A stretch of 9,224 bases of DNA from Balneolaceae bacterium (GCA_021767245.1 JAASTO010000094.1:1-9224), one strand, 5' to 3'. Positions 1-7,086 are shown, numbered from the stretch's first letter. Notes: generated by a model from the sequence alone, not told the origin. Made by a program: numbers and translations.

Positions 1-15
1 CAGGTTAAATAACAG

Positions 16-23
16 TACCTTTA
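16..23 (+). promoter_or_regulatory. weak candidate -7 promoter element before eno
   Basis: TACCTTTA matches the Bacteroidota -7 consensus TAnnTTTG at all positions but the last. It would place a transcript start around 26-30 and leave a leader of roughly 35 nt containing the eno ribosome binding site. The matching -33 element would fall before base 1, so it cannot be assessed. This is a single-motif guess. Confidence 0.22.
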
Positions 24-62
24 AGCCGTAAGAATCTCACTTAACTAATCGGAGAATTAATA

Positions 63-1352
63 ATGAGTTTTATAGAAGACATTCATGCAAGACAGGTGAT
101 CGACTCGCGGGGTAACCCAACCGTGGAAGTTGACGTTACACTTGAAACCGGAACGGTGGGCAGAGCGGCGGTTCCTTCCGGCGCATCAACCGGAGAACAC
201 GAAGCCGTTGAGTTACGCGATGGTGACAAAGATTATTATTTAGGCAAAAGTGTTCTGAAAGCCGTTGAAAATGTGAACACGGTGATCGCTGAGGAATTAT
301 TGGGCCTTTCAACTTTCAATCAGGTGTATCTGGATGATCTCTTACTTGAACTGGATGGCACGCCAAACAAGGCAAAACTGGGAGCCAATGCAATTCTTGG
401 GGTATCCATGGCCGTTGCGAAAGCTGCCGCTAAAGAACTGGATATGCCGTTGTGGAGATATATAGGTGGCGTAAATGCGAAAGTGATGCCACTACCAATG
501 ATGAACATCATCAATGGGGGGTCTCATGCGGATAACAGTGTGGATATGCAGGAATTTATGATCATGCCGGCTGGGGCTGAGACGTTCAGCGAAGCTCTGC
601 AAATGGGATCGGAAATATTTCATAATCTCAAGAAAGTATTGAGCGATGCCGGATACAGCACGGCTGTTGGCGATGAAGGTGGATTTGCTCCAAACCTGAA
701 ATCCAATGAAGAAGCGATCGAGGTGATCCTAAAAGCGGTGGAAAAAGCGGGCTATACCCCTGAAGAAGATGTGCTGATTGCGTTGGATCCGGCTGCTTCT
801 GAATTTTATAACACCGAAACAGGACTCTACGAATTCAAATGGAGTGACGGTTCCAAAAAAGATACCGACGACATGGTGAAATATTGGAGTGACTGGGTGG
901 ATAAATATCCTATCATTTCCATTGAAGACGGCCTGGCTGAAAATGACTGGGATGCCTGGGAAAAACTGACCGATGCAGTGGGTGATAAAGTACAGCTGGT
1001 TGGGGATGACCTGTTCGTAACCAACACCGAGCGATTGGCTACCGGTATCGAAAGGGGTATCGCTAACTCCATACTTATTAAAGTAAATCAGATCGGTACG
1101 ATCACTGAAACCCTGGATGCTATCGAAATGGCCCATAAGAATGGATACACAGCCGTGATCTCTCACCGTTCAGGTGAAACAGAGGACGTTACCATTGCTG
1201 ATCTGGCTGTGGCTACAAATGCCGGACAGATCAAAACAGGTTCCATGAGCCGAACCGACCGTATTGCCAAATACAATCAGCTGCTTCGAATTGAAGAACA
1301 GCTTGGTGATACGGCACTGTTCTTAGGAAGAGATACTTTTGGTTTAGGATAA
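63..1352 (+). CDS. eno: enolase (phosphopyruvate hydratase)
   Basis: Enolase interconverts 2-phosphoglycerate and phosphoenolpyruvate in glycolysis and gluconeogenesis, in the cytoplasm, with Mg2+. The 429 residues are full bacterial length and no key residue is missing. Visible landmarks are the substrate loop SGASTGEH (39-46), SHADNSVDMQEF (154-165), the catalytic acid region GDEGG (203-207, E205), the Mg2+ ligands D242, E288 and D315 (in LDP, SIEDG and GDDLFVTN), the catalytic base K340 in LIKVNQIGT, and the family signature SHRSGETED (367-375) followed by K391. Roles are assigned by alignment in mind to the E. coli and yeast enzymes. The start is supported by GGAG at 51-54, 8 nt before the ATG, one of the few clear Shine-Dalgarno sites here. 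The gene looks monocistronic: an intrinsic terminator lies 20 bp after the stop. Confidence 0.98.
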   Translation: MSFIEDIHARQVIDSRGNPTVEVDVTLETGTVGRAAVPSGASTGEHEAVELRDGDKDYYLGKSVLKAVENVNTVIAEELLGLSTFNQVYLDDLLLELDGTPNKAKLGANAILGVSMAVAKAAAKELDMPLWRYIGGVNAKVMPLPMMNIINGGSHADNSVDMQEFMIMPAGAETFSEALQMGSEIFHNLKKVLSDAGYSTAVGDEGGFAPNLKSNEEAIEVILKAVEKAGYTPEEDVLIALDPAASEFYNTETGLYEFKWSDGSKKDTDDMVKYWSDWVDKYPIISIEDGLAENDWDAWEKLTDAVGDKVQLVGDDLFVTNTERLATGIERGIANSILIKVNQIGTITETLDAIEMAHKNGYTAVISHRSGETEDVTIADLAVATNAGQIKTGSMSRTDRIAKYNQLLRIEEQLGDTALFLGRDTFGLG

Positions 1353-1372
1353 AACAATAAAGCATTCATCTT

Positions 1373-1403
1373 AAAAGCCACTGTTCAAGCAGTGGCTTTT
1401 TTT
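1373..1403 (+). terminator. intrinsic terminator of eno
   Basis: The arms AAAAGCCACTG (1373-1383) and CAGTGGCTTTT (1390-1400) are perfectly complementary over 11 bp around the 6-nt loop TTCAAG. The T tract continues to 1403, and the hairpin begins 20 bp after the eno stop. The A-run on the left arm pairs with the T-run, so it could also work in reverse. Confidence 0.92.
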
Positions 1404-1571
1404 GTTGAAGGAAGCCGGTAAAAGTGTGATCAAATCGGCAGATAAAATAAAATTCAAAAAAAGTTAGTATCCGCATAATAAATGGCAGGCTATAGAGTTA
1501 TAGCATCACTTACATACACATAGTAGCTTTCTAAGGAGCCGGCATTTGGATAGATAGCCGGCTCTTTTTTT
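1404..1571 (+). other. gene-less leader or small-RNA candidate between eno and recF
   Basis: No recognised gene lies in the 266 bp between eno and recF, yet this part is bounded by terminators at both ends, so a separate short transcript is possible. GCCGGT (1414-1419) and ATCGGC (1434-1439) can form a 6-bp stem including one G-U pair. AGCCGG at 1413-1418 repeats the left arm of the downstream terminator (1537-1542), so it could also pair with the right arm at 1558-1563. A 13-codon ORF (1482-1523, MAGYRVIASLTYT) ends 12 nt before that terminator, but it has no Shine-Dalgarno site. I could not match the region to a known RNA family (it is not tRNA, SRP RNA or a riboswitch I recognise), and no convincing promoter was found. 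Confidence 0.25.
1536..1571 (+). terminator. second intrinsic terminator upstream of recF
   Basis: GAGCCGGC (1536-1543) and GCCGGCTC (1557-1564) are perfectly complementary and GC-rich. They enclose a 13-nt loop and are followed by seven T (1565-1571). It lies 165 bp after the eno terminator and 47 bp before the recF start. Either it backs up the eno terminator, it ends a short independent transcript, or it is a conditional attenuator for the recF operon. If it is a plain terminator, the recF promoter must lie between 1572 and 1618. Confidence 0.78.
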
Positions 1572-1618
1572 ATTATTAGCCCCTGTTATAAACTGATAGA
1601 ATGCGTACCATATAGCGT

Positions 1619-2752
1619 ATGCGAAATACCCACACAGAACTACTTAATTTCAGGAATCATGTGGAGACCAAGATCGACTGGGCTCCGCATTTAAATGTTA
1701 TAACGGGGCCAAACGGTTCAGGAAAAACCAGTTTGATCGATGCTATTCATTATCTGTGTATGTCGCGTAGTTTTGTATCCAATACCGATATGTATGTGGT
1801 CAATCAGGATGAAAGTTATTTTATGATCAAAGGGCATTTCGAAGGGCAGATCCGTTCAGAATTTGATGTATCCTGCTCATATTCCCGAGGAGATGGAAAA
1901 AAGATCTTTGTGAATGATTCTCCCCTTGAAAAACTGTCCGATTTGATCGGCATGGTGCCGGTGGTCACCCTAACACCCGATGACAAAAAATTAACGCTGG
2001 AAGGACCGGCAGAAAGGCGCAGCTACATCGATTCTTTTATCAGTCAGATCTCACCCGGATATCTGCGGGACCTGATCGAGTTCCGGAGGGTGAGGAAACA
2101 ACGAAATAGTTTACTTCAGGAATACCGGGGACCGGCTTCGGTACTTGAAGCCTATCTGGAGCCCTGGAATGTGCAGTTGGTTGAGACCGGCTCCAGGATC
2201 GTGGCTAAGCGATATGAAGTTCTGGAAAAACTGAAAGATTATCTGGAAGAAGATTATGCTATGATTTCCGGCATGGATCTGACGACCAACCTGGAATATC
2301 AGACCTTTTGCACGCCGGGTTCAGATCCGAAAGAAATTGAGAAGGCCTACTTTGAAGAACTTGAAAGAGTACAGGCAAAAGAAATTGAAAGGGAGATCAC
2401 AACCGTTGGCCCACACAGAGATGAGGTGGTGTTTTATCTGGATGATTTTGAATTGAGGCGGTTTGGGTCACAGGGCCAACATCGCCTGTTTGCACTCTCG
2501 TTGAAGCTGGCGCAGCTGCATTATTATTCCGATGAACTTGATGACTTACCTATCCTCATGCTGGATGATGTGTTTGGCGACCTTGACCTGAAAAAAACTG
2601 AGATATTGCTTACCGCCCTTCAACAACATAAAGGTCAAATATTCATAACTTCCGCTAACCCGGTACCCTTTAAAGATTACGTGACTTTTGATGGTGAAAA
2701 TAACCGGTTCTATAAAGTTGATAACGGTAGGGTTGAAGAGGTGAATGTATGA
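1619..2752 (+). CDS. recF: DNA replication/repair protein RecF
   Basis: RecF is an SMC-like ATPase that binds gapped DNA and, with RecO and RecR, helps load RecA at single-strand gaps and stalled forks. The 377 residues match the usual family length. They show an N-terminal strand with LNFRNH (9-14), Walker A GPNGSGKTS (30-38), the family motif LEGPAERRSYID (127-138), VGPHRDE (263-269), an ABC signature SQGQ (284-287) within GSQGQHRLFALSLKLAQ, and Walker B ILMLDDVFGDLD (312-323, D316/D317). All ATPase motifs are intact. In-frame TAG at 1613-1615 rules out a longer N-terminus, so the ATG at 1619 is the first usable start. It has no Shine-Dalgarno site. The last codons overlap the next gene. 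dnaA, dnaN and gyrB, frequent neighbours elsewhere, are not in view. Confidence 0.96.
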   Translation: MRNTHTELLNFRNHVETKIDWAPHLNVITGPNGSGKTSLIDAIHYLCMSRSFVSNTDMYVVNQDESYFMIKGHFEGQIRSEFDVSCSYSRGDGKKIFVNDSPLEKLSDLIGMVPVVTLTPDDKKLTLEGPAERRSYIDSFISQISPGYLRDLIEFRRVRKQRNSLLQEYRGPASVLEAYLEPWNVQLVETGSRIVAKRYEVLEKLKDYLEEDYAMISGMDLTTNLEYQTFCTPGSDPKEIEKAYFEELERVQAKEIEREITTVGPHRDEVVFYLDDFELRRFGSQGQHRLFALSLKLAQLHYYSDELDDLPILMLDDVFGDLDLKKTEILLTALQQHKGQIFITSANPVPFKDYVTFDGENNRFYKVDNGRVEEVNV

Positions 2753-3042
2753 GATTTGATACGCCAAAATCATTGAGTTCTGTACTGGAAGATTTTCTTG
2801 AGAAATTTCCTCAGAAGCGAAAGCTTAAACAAGGCATGATCTTGTCGGCTTTTGAGGATGTAGTGGGAAAGCGGATGGCATCAGAAGTCGAGGATCTTCA
2901 CTTTGAAGGTAACAAGCTGGCAATGAAGGTTAAGCATCCGGCCTGGCGGCACGAAATTCACTCCAATCGGTTTAGCATTGCTAAAAAATTGAACTCAAAA
3001 GTAAAAGGCGATATCATTGCTGATATCATTGTTCGCAGTTAG
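2749..3042 (+). CDS. dciA: DUF721 protein, DciA-like helicase-associated factor
   Basis: This 97-residue protein fits the DUF721 family. Members called DciA interact with and help load the replicative helicase DnaB in bacteria that lack DnaC/DnaI loaders. The family pattern is visible: an N-terminal helical part (SLSSVLEDFLEKF, 8-20), then AFEDVVGKRMASEV (34-47), where many relatives have W in place of F35, then EGNKLAMKVKHPAWRHEI (53-70), corresponding to the usual G-L-x-V-x-V-x-s-x-A-W core, and a basic KKLNSKVKG stretch. The ATG overlaps the recF stop as ATGA and has AGAGGTGA at 2737-2744 as a ribosome binding site, so translation is probably coupled to recF. The family call is firm from pattern. 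The helicase role is extrapolated, because this is a short version lacking the longer C-terminal tail of some DciA proteins. Confidence 0.85.
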   Translation: MRFDTPKSLSSVLEDFLEKFPQKRKLKQGMILSAFEDVVGKRMASEVEDLHFEGNKLAMKVKHPAWRHEIHSNRFSIAKKLNSKVKGDIIADIIVRS

Positions 3043-3076
3043 TTGATTAAACTAAACCCTGCATCTATATTCTTTC

Positions 3077-4087
3077 ATGGCAGATTTTTTTAACCACCCA
3101 TTTATTAATCAGATAAAAGACCTTTTTAAGTCGGGTACCAAACCCGGTGTTGAAGAAGAGGAGATTAGCTTTCTGCGTCGGGAAAAAGTGGTGGTTTTCA
3201 TCGGTGCCTACATTATGGCAGTGGCTTTATGGTTTATTGTGAATCTGAGTGGCAGTTATAGCATCAATGTAAATTTGCCCATTGAACCGGGAAATATACC
3301 TGAGGACATGGCGCTGACTGAAGAACTTCCTGAATTTGTTCAAGCTGATGTTGCCGGTGATGGCTGGCAGTTGCTTTCACTTTTTAATGATCCGCCTACG
3401 GTGATCATCAATATTGAGAATGAAGAGGTTAATTTATTTGATCAGGTTCGTCAAAGGCTCAGCTATTTACAAGGAGTGGATATTGCCAAGGTTCAGCCGC
3501 TGGTGGTCCGCCTTGATATGGAAGCCAAAGTATCCAAAAAGATCCCAGTGGTACTCAACACAGATATCCAGTTTCAGAACCGATTTGGTATGATCGGTGA
3601 ACCGGTCATCAGCCCTGATAGCATCATCATAACTGGGGCAGCCTCAAAAGTAGCAGATATTGATGAATGGGTGGTTCAGGATACGCTCAGGCTGAAAGGG
3701 GTCAGGAATGATATTTCACGGAATATTGAATTACAGAAAAGTACCGGAGTGATCGAACTGTCTGAAACGGAGATACAATTTGAGGCTGATATCTCAGAGT
3801 TTACAGAGGGAGAGACTACAGTGTACATCGATACAAGAGGTTTGCCAAGGGGACAAAGCGTTACCTACAATCCGGCTTCTGTAACCATCACGTACGATGT
3901 TCCCATCGAGCAATTTGCAGAGGTCGAAAAATTACAGCCTTATCAAGCCTATGTGCCGTATTCGAAGATCATAGAAGACTCAACCGGTTATGTAACGCCA
4001 GACATCGACCTCATTGAAACTAACTATGAACTACGCCTTCGAAATTTTAAACCTAAAGCCGTGGCTTACTTTACCGTCATCAACTGA
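3077..4087 (+). CDS. YbbR-like domain membrane protein
   Basis: A 336-residue protein with a cytoplasmic N-terminus of about 37 residues, one transmembrane segment (about 38-57, VVVFIGAYIMAVALWFIVNL) and a long beta-rich extracytoplasmic part. The segment just after the membrane (NVNLPIEPGNIPEDMALTEE, 64-83) and the repeats of the type VPVVLN and ISPDSIIITGAASKVADI (178-195) are typical of YbbR-like domains. In Firmicutes the YbbR protein CdaR regulates the diadenylate cyclase CdaA. No cyclase gene is present here, so that role cannot be transferred. It starts 34 bp after the DUF721 stop with no Shine-Dalgarno site, and is probably co-transcribed with recF. The stop lies 9 bp from the stop of the convergent receptor gene and no terminator hairpin is visible between them. 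The domain call is good and the function is unknown. Confidence 0.85.
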   Translation: MADFFNHPFINQIKDLFKSGTKPGVEEEEISFLRREKVVVFIGAYIMAVALWFIVNLSGSYSINVNLPIEPGNIPEDMALTEELPEFVQADVAGDGWQLLSLFNDPPTVIINIENEEVNLFDQVRQRLSYLQGVDIAKVQPLVVRLDMEAKVSKKIPVVLNTDIQFQNRFGMIGEPVISPDSIIITGAASKVADIDEWVVQDTLRLKGVRNDISRNIELQKSTGVIELSETEIQFEADISEFTEGETTVYIDTRGLPRGQSVTYNPASVTITYDVPIEQFAEVEKLQPYQAYVPYSKIIEDSTGYVTPDIDLIETNYELRLRNFKPKAVAYFTVIN

Positions 4088-4096
4088 TCGGTTAAT

Positions 4097-6466
4097 TTAG
4101 AAATTCAGAACCAATCCGATAGAAGGCAGCACTTCCGCCTCATCTGTTCGGTTGACCTGCACCAGGGTTCTTGGTGTGATGATTTCTCCGTTTTCATTGC
4201 GGTCTAATCCATATCGTGGTTCAGACGGACCAGACTGAGCCAGCACATTTTGCACTTCCAGATAAATATCAAGACTCAGGTTCTGAAAGTTGAATTTCTT
4301 ATCCACCCGAACATCAAGTTGGCTCAGAGGGTCGAGCCGGACGGATCCGAGTAGTTCGTAATCTCTGAAAACAGCCGGGTAGTTTTGAAGGGTTAAAGAT
4401 TGATCGACAGGAGCGTAAGGGGCTTTTCCCAGGTACCGGAATCTACTGCTGATTTCCCAGTTCTTACCAAATTTATAGCCTCCCAACAGAGAAATCAAAG
4501 TGCCGTTATCCCAAACGGCAGGTTTATAAGTATTGCTGAAGAGGTTGGTGAATTCACTTTTGTAAAATGTAAAGGCGGCAACACCATAGAACTTACCGGT
4601 AAATTTTTGCTGATAAAGTAACTCTATGCCATAGGTTCTGCCGTTGCCGGCGCTAACAATCGGTTCACTCCCGGAAACCTCAAAATCACCGCCTTTATTA
4701 GCCAGAGAAACACTGTCGGTGGTAGAAACAGGGTAGTTGCTGTAGTACTTGAAAAAACCTTCAGCTGAAATTCTGGCTCTATCGTTTAACAGATACTCAA
4801 CGCCACCAACAATATGATCGCTTTGAATATAATCTGAATCACTATTTGGGAAACGACCGTTGTTATTCTGAAAGCCAAGGGTGGTGTATGGCAGGATCTT
4901 GTAGTACCTGCCGAGTGATGCATTTAGTGTCCACTTTTCATTTTCAGTGAGTTTGTATGAAATAGATGCGCGTGGGCTCAGAGTACGGTAAAGCTGATGG
5001 CCGGATTCCGTGAAACTGTCGCCATCTGTTCTGAGGCCTAAGGAAATACCAATTCTGTTCATACTGAAATTGGCGGATGATTGTATAAACAATCCGTACC
5101 TGAAGAAATTAAGGTCTGTGTTAAAAGACCGGTTATTAATGAGGTCTTCAGTTGTATTATTGTAATCGGCATTGATCACATTAAATCCACCGGAAAGAGT
5201 CCAGTTATCAACGAACTTTGTGGCTTGATATCTCAGGTGAGTTTCGGTTTCCCTGGAATCATTCTTGAAATATAATCCGGTTTGGTTGACGTTGTCCTCA
5301 TACCGATAAAACTCATTCCCAAGCGTATTACTGCTGACCACTGTTTCCATGAACCCGCTGTTGTCAGAAAACTGGCGTTTCCATCCGATGCCTACCGTAT
5401 TGCTGGTTTGCCTGATCACGGGGATCTGATTCTGAATGGCTTCCTGTTCAGGGTCAAAATCATCCAGTTCATTAATGGACAGATCATCGATGGAGCCTAC
5501 TCCGGTCACATATACTTGGTTGTTCGTGTTGATCCTGTGATTCACTTTGTACTGATAGTCCCAGTAATCCGGAAGGAAAGGCAGGCCGATAGCCTGAAAC
5601 AACAATTGCAGGTACGATCGCCGAACCGATGCGATGTAGGTCGTATTCGATTCAGTATTATCACCCTTAAAAAGAGGACCCTCCAGTGTTAAGGCAGCTT
5701 CACTGGATCCAACCCTTAAGTTTCCGTTAAACTCGCGGTTGTCCCCGTTACGCTGATCAAATTGTAAGATTCCCGATAGAACGTTTTCATATTCGGCTCC
5801 AAACGAACTCGCCGTTAATGACACTCCCTCAAAAAAGGAGACGTTCAGCAAGCCAACCGGTCCACCGGCGCTGCCCTGTGTAGAAAAATGATTGATATTG
5901 GGGATCGGGATGCCATCCAGGAAATATACATTTTCGTTAGGAGCTCCTCCGCGTATAATTACATCATTTCGAAAACCACCGACCGATCCTGAAACCCCGG
6001 GTAGAGATTGCACAACCTTAGCGATATCATTATTACCTCCGGGATAGGCAGTGATCTCTTCCTGATTGAATTTTTGAATGGATAGCGGGGTAACTTCTTC
6101 TTTTAAAAATGGATTGGGAGTAACAGTTACTTCATCGAGTTCCCTGACGTCTTCCTGCAACTGAAAATTCACATCGATATTTCCTTCGGAACGAATAACA
6201 ATATTGAATTTCGTTTGAGAAATAAACCCAACAAAAGAAGCTTTTATATTATAGGTTCTGGTTGGAATGTTGGTGATGGTATATCGTCCATTCACATCCG
6301 TGGCATCCCCAAGTTCGGTTCCTTCCAACAAAACTGTGGTGCCGATCAAAGGGTCACCGGTTTTAGCATCCGTCACAGTTCCGGAAAGGGTACCTGTAGA
6401 CTGTGCATACAAACTTACCGATATGCAGTTAACTAAAAACAAAAGGATCGCAGATCGAAAGATCAT
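4097..6466 (-). CDS. TonB-dependent outer-membrane receptor with carboxypeptidase-regulatory-like domain
   Basis: An outer-membrane importer powered by TonB-ExbB-ExbD. From the ATG at 6466 it is 789 residues: a signal peptide (1-21, cleavage likely at LYA/Q), a carboxypeptidase-regulatory-like beta-sandwich (about 25-105, from GTLSGTVTDAKTGDPLIGT), a TonB-box-like DEVTVTP (111-117), a plug (about 126-238, with IRGGAP at 171-176 and FLDGIPI at 182-188), and a beta barrel to a C-terminal phenylalanine. The frame can be extended to a TTG at 6500-6502, but that adds 12 polar residues before the signal peptide and overlaps the candidate promoter, so ATG 6466 is preferred. There is no Shine-Dalgarno site. 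It is shorter than SusC-type receptors and no SusD partner is adjacent, so the substrate is unknown. The gene is intact and transcribed alone, convergent with the YbbR-like gene. Confidence 0.93.
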   Translation of the reverse strand: MIFRSAILLFLVNCISVSLYAQSTGTLSGTVTDAKTGDPLIGTTVLLEGTELGDATDVNGRYTITNIPTRTYNIKASFVGFISQTKFNIVIRSEGNIDVNFQLQEDVRELDEVTVTPNPFLKEEVTPLSIQKFNQEEITAYPGGNNDIAKVVQSLPGVSGSVGGFRNDVIIRGGAPNENVYFLDGIPIPNINHFSTQGSAGGPVGLLNVSFFEGVSLTASSFGAEYENVLSGILQFDQRNGDNREFNGNLRVGSSEAALTLEGPLFKGDNTESNTTYIASVRRSYLQLLFQAIGLPFLPDYWDYQYKVNHRINTNNQVYVTGVGSIDDLSINELDDFDPEQEAIQNQIPVIRQTSNTVGIGWKRQFSDNSGFMETVVSSNTLGNEFYRYEDNVNQTGLYFKNDSRETETHLRYQATKFVDNWTLSGGFNVINADYNNTTEDLINNRSFNTDLNFFRYGLFIQSSANFSMNRIGISLGLRTDGDSFTESGHQLYRTLSPRASISYKLTENEKWTLNASLGRYYKILPYTTLGFQNNNGRFPNSDSDYIQSDHIVGGVEYLLNDRARISAEGFFKYYSNYPVSTTDSVSLANKGGDFEVSGSEPIVSAGNGRTYGIELLYQQKFTGKFYGVAAFTFYKSEFTNLFSNTYKPAVWDNGTLISLLGGYKFGKNWEISSRFRYLGKAPYAPVDQSLTLQNYPAVFRDYELLGSVRLDPLSQLDVRVDKKFNFQNLSLDIYLEVQNVLAQSGPSEPRYGLDRNENGEIITPRTLVQVNRTDEAEVLPSIGLVLNF

Positions 6467-6499
6467 CAGGGGTACAGTTAAAAGTTCAGGTTGGCAGAC

Positions 6500-6507
6500 C
6501 AAACGTA
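6500..6507 (-). promoter_or_regulatory. candidate -7 promoter element for the TonB-dependent receptor
   Basis: On the minus strand this reads TACGTTTG, a perfect match to the Bacteroidota -7 consensus TAnnTTTG. It sits 33 bp before the ATG at 6466 and predicts a leader of about 25-30 nt. No good TTTG -33 element is present at the expected 19-21 bp spacing; the nearest TTTA-like run is too far. The -7 match is seen directly and promoter function is inferred. Confidence 0.45.
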
Positions 6508-6549
6508 AGGGAGAGTGAAAGTCGTTCCTGCATAAACAGTTACCTGTAA

Positions 6550-6563
6550 AAAATAATTATTTT
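6550..6563. repeat. perfect 14-bp AT palindrome in the divergent intergenic region
   Basis: AAAATAATTATTTT is its own reverse complement. It lies between the receptor's candidate -7 element (6500-6507) and that of the small membrane protein (6609-6616), so one bound regulator could affect both. It resembles AT-rich operators, including a loose likeness to Fur-type sites, but it lacks the full Fur repeat. Short AT palindromes also arise by chance in AT-rich spacers, so operator function is only a possibility. Confidence 0.35.
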
Positions 6564-6608
6564 AGAAAAGGAACGGAGAAAAGGCATGTAAAGTTTTTAG
6601 CAACTCAA

Positions 6609-6616
6609 TATATTTG
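6609..6616 (+). promoter_or_regulatory. candidate -7 promoter element giving a leaderless transcript
   Basis: TATATTTG matches TAnnTTTG at every fixed position and ends only 4 bp before the ATG at 6621. In Bacteroidota the start point normally falls a few bases after this element, so the transcript would begin at or next to the start codon. The -33 position (about 6585-6588, CATG) matches TTTG poorly. Confidence 0.42.
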
Positions 6617-6620
6617 ATCC

Positions 6621-6920
6621 ATGAAATCCAAAAACCCATATACTCTTTTTGTTCTGAGTGCAACGATTCTTTTCGGTGTGTTTACACTATTGCATGAGTA
6701 TGATTGGTTGCTGCCTCCTTCACCGGTTGAGACCGCTGCTTCAACCACACAAGTTCCTCTTCCGGATGTGATTGAGGAACATGGCAGTGAAGATGAGATC
6801 GAGCACGAAGACTTTAAAGAAATTTTAGTAACACCGGATCAAAATAAACAAGGATCTTACATGATCGATGAGGACCGATTTGTGCCTCATGTTGCAACCC
6901 CACCTCCAGACATGGTCTAA
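6621..6920 (+). CDS. small hypothetical membrane-anchored protein
   Basis: I do not recognise this 99-residue protein. Visible features are a short basic N-terminus (MKSKNPY), one hydrophobic segment (about 8-25) that could be a signal anchor, then a proline-containing linker (LLPPSP), a strongly acidic middle (VIEEHGSEDEIEHEDF, 51-66) and a proline-rich end (TPPPDMV). The positive-inside rule would put the acidic tail in the periplasm. No lipobox and no convincing signal-peptidase site are seen. It is preceded by a near-consensus -7 promoter element, has no Shine-Dalgarno site, and stands 166 bp before the carbonic anhydrase on the same strand, without a terminator between. No competing ORF overlaps it, which with the coding-like composition supports a real gene. 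Function unknown. Confidence 0.68.
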   Translation: MKSKNPYTLFVLSATILFGVFTLLHEYDWLLPPSPVETAASTTQVPLPDVIEEHGSEDEIEHEDFKEILVTPDQNKQGSYMIDEDRFVPHVATPPPDMV

Positions 6921-7034
6921 GCCCTGTCAATTATTTAGCTATTCAATTAAAAAGATCATTTTCACTAAAAGAGTACGTTCAGTATTTCTTGCAATGCTAT
7001 GATCTGACAACAAAGAAGAACGGGCTCAAAATTC

Positions 7035-7066
7035 TTTGGGATAGCTATATCAAATCAATTCTTTTA
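7035..7066 (+). promoter_or_regulatory. candidate promoter for the carbonic anhydrase gene
   Basis: TTTG at 7035-7038 and TTCTTTTA at 7059-7066 are 20 bp apart, the spacing of Bacteroidota -33 (TTTG) and -7 (TAnnTTTG) elements. The -33 is exact, while the -7 has mismatches at its second and last positions. It would give a leader of about 15 nt. The rest of the 166-bp gap (6921-7086) holds no gene or hairpin that I can support. Confidence 0.28.
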
Positions 7067-7086
7067 AACCTTAGATCATGTAAACA

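Noticed and set aside
729..1166. Reverse-strand open frames within eno (also 320-514 and 827-1072)
   Set aside because: They lie wholly inside a well-supported enolase gene and show no domain or start signal.
1524..1531. TAGCTTTC as a -7 promoter element for recF
   Set aside because: It lies just upstream of the second terminator, so transcription would be stopped before recF, and no -33 element is found.
4087..4120. ATCGG...CCGAT inverted repeat as a shared terminator of the convergent genes
   Set aside because: The stem is short, interrupted and encloses a long loop, with no T tract on either side.
5282..5692. Forward-strand open frames opposite the TonB-dependent receptor (also 4400-4621, 5081-5275, 6215-6436, 6267-6518)
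   Set aside because: They are antisense to an intact receptor gene, with no recognisable motifs or ribosome binding sites.
6467..6502. Longer receptor start at a TTG (6500-6502)
   Set aside because: It adds 12 non-signal residues before a textbook signal peptide and overlaps the perfect TAnnTTTG element; ATG 6466 is the better start.
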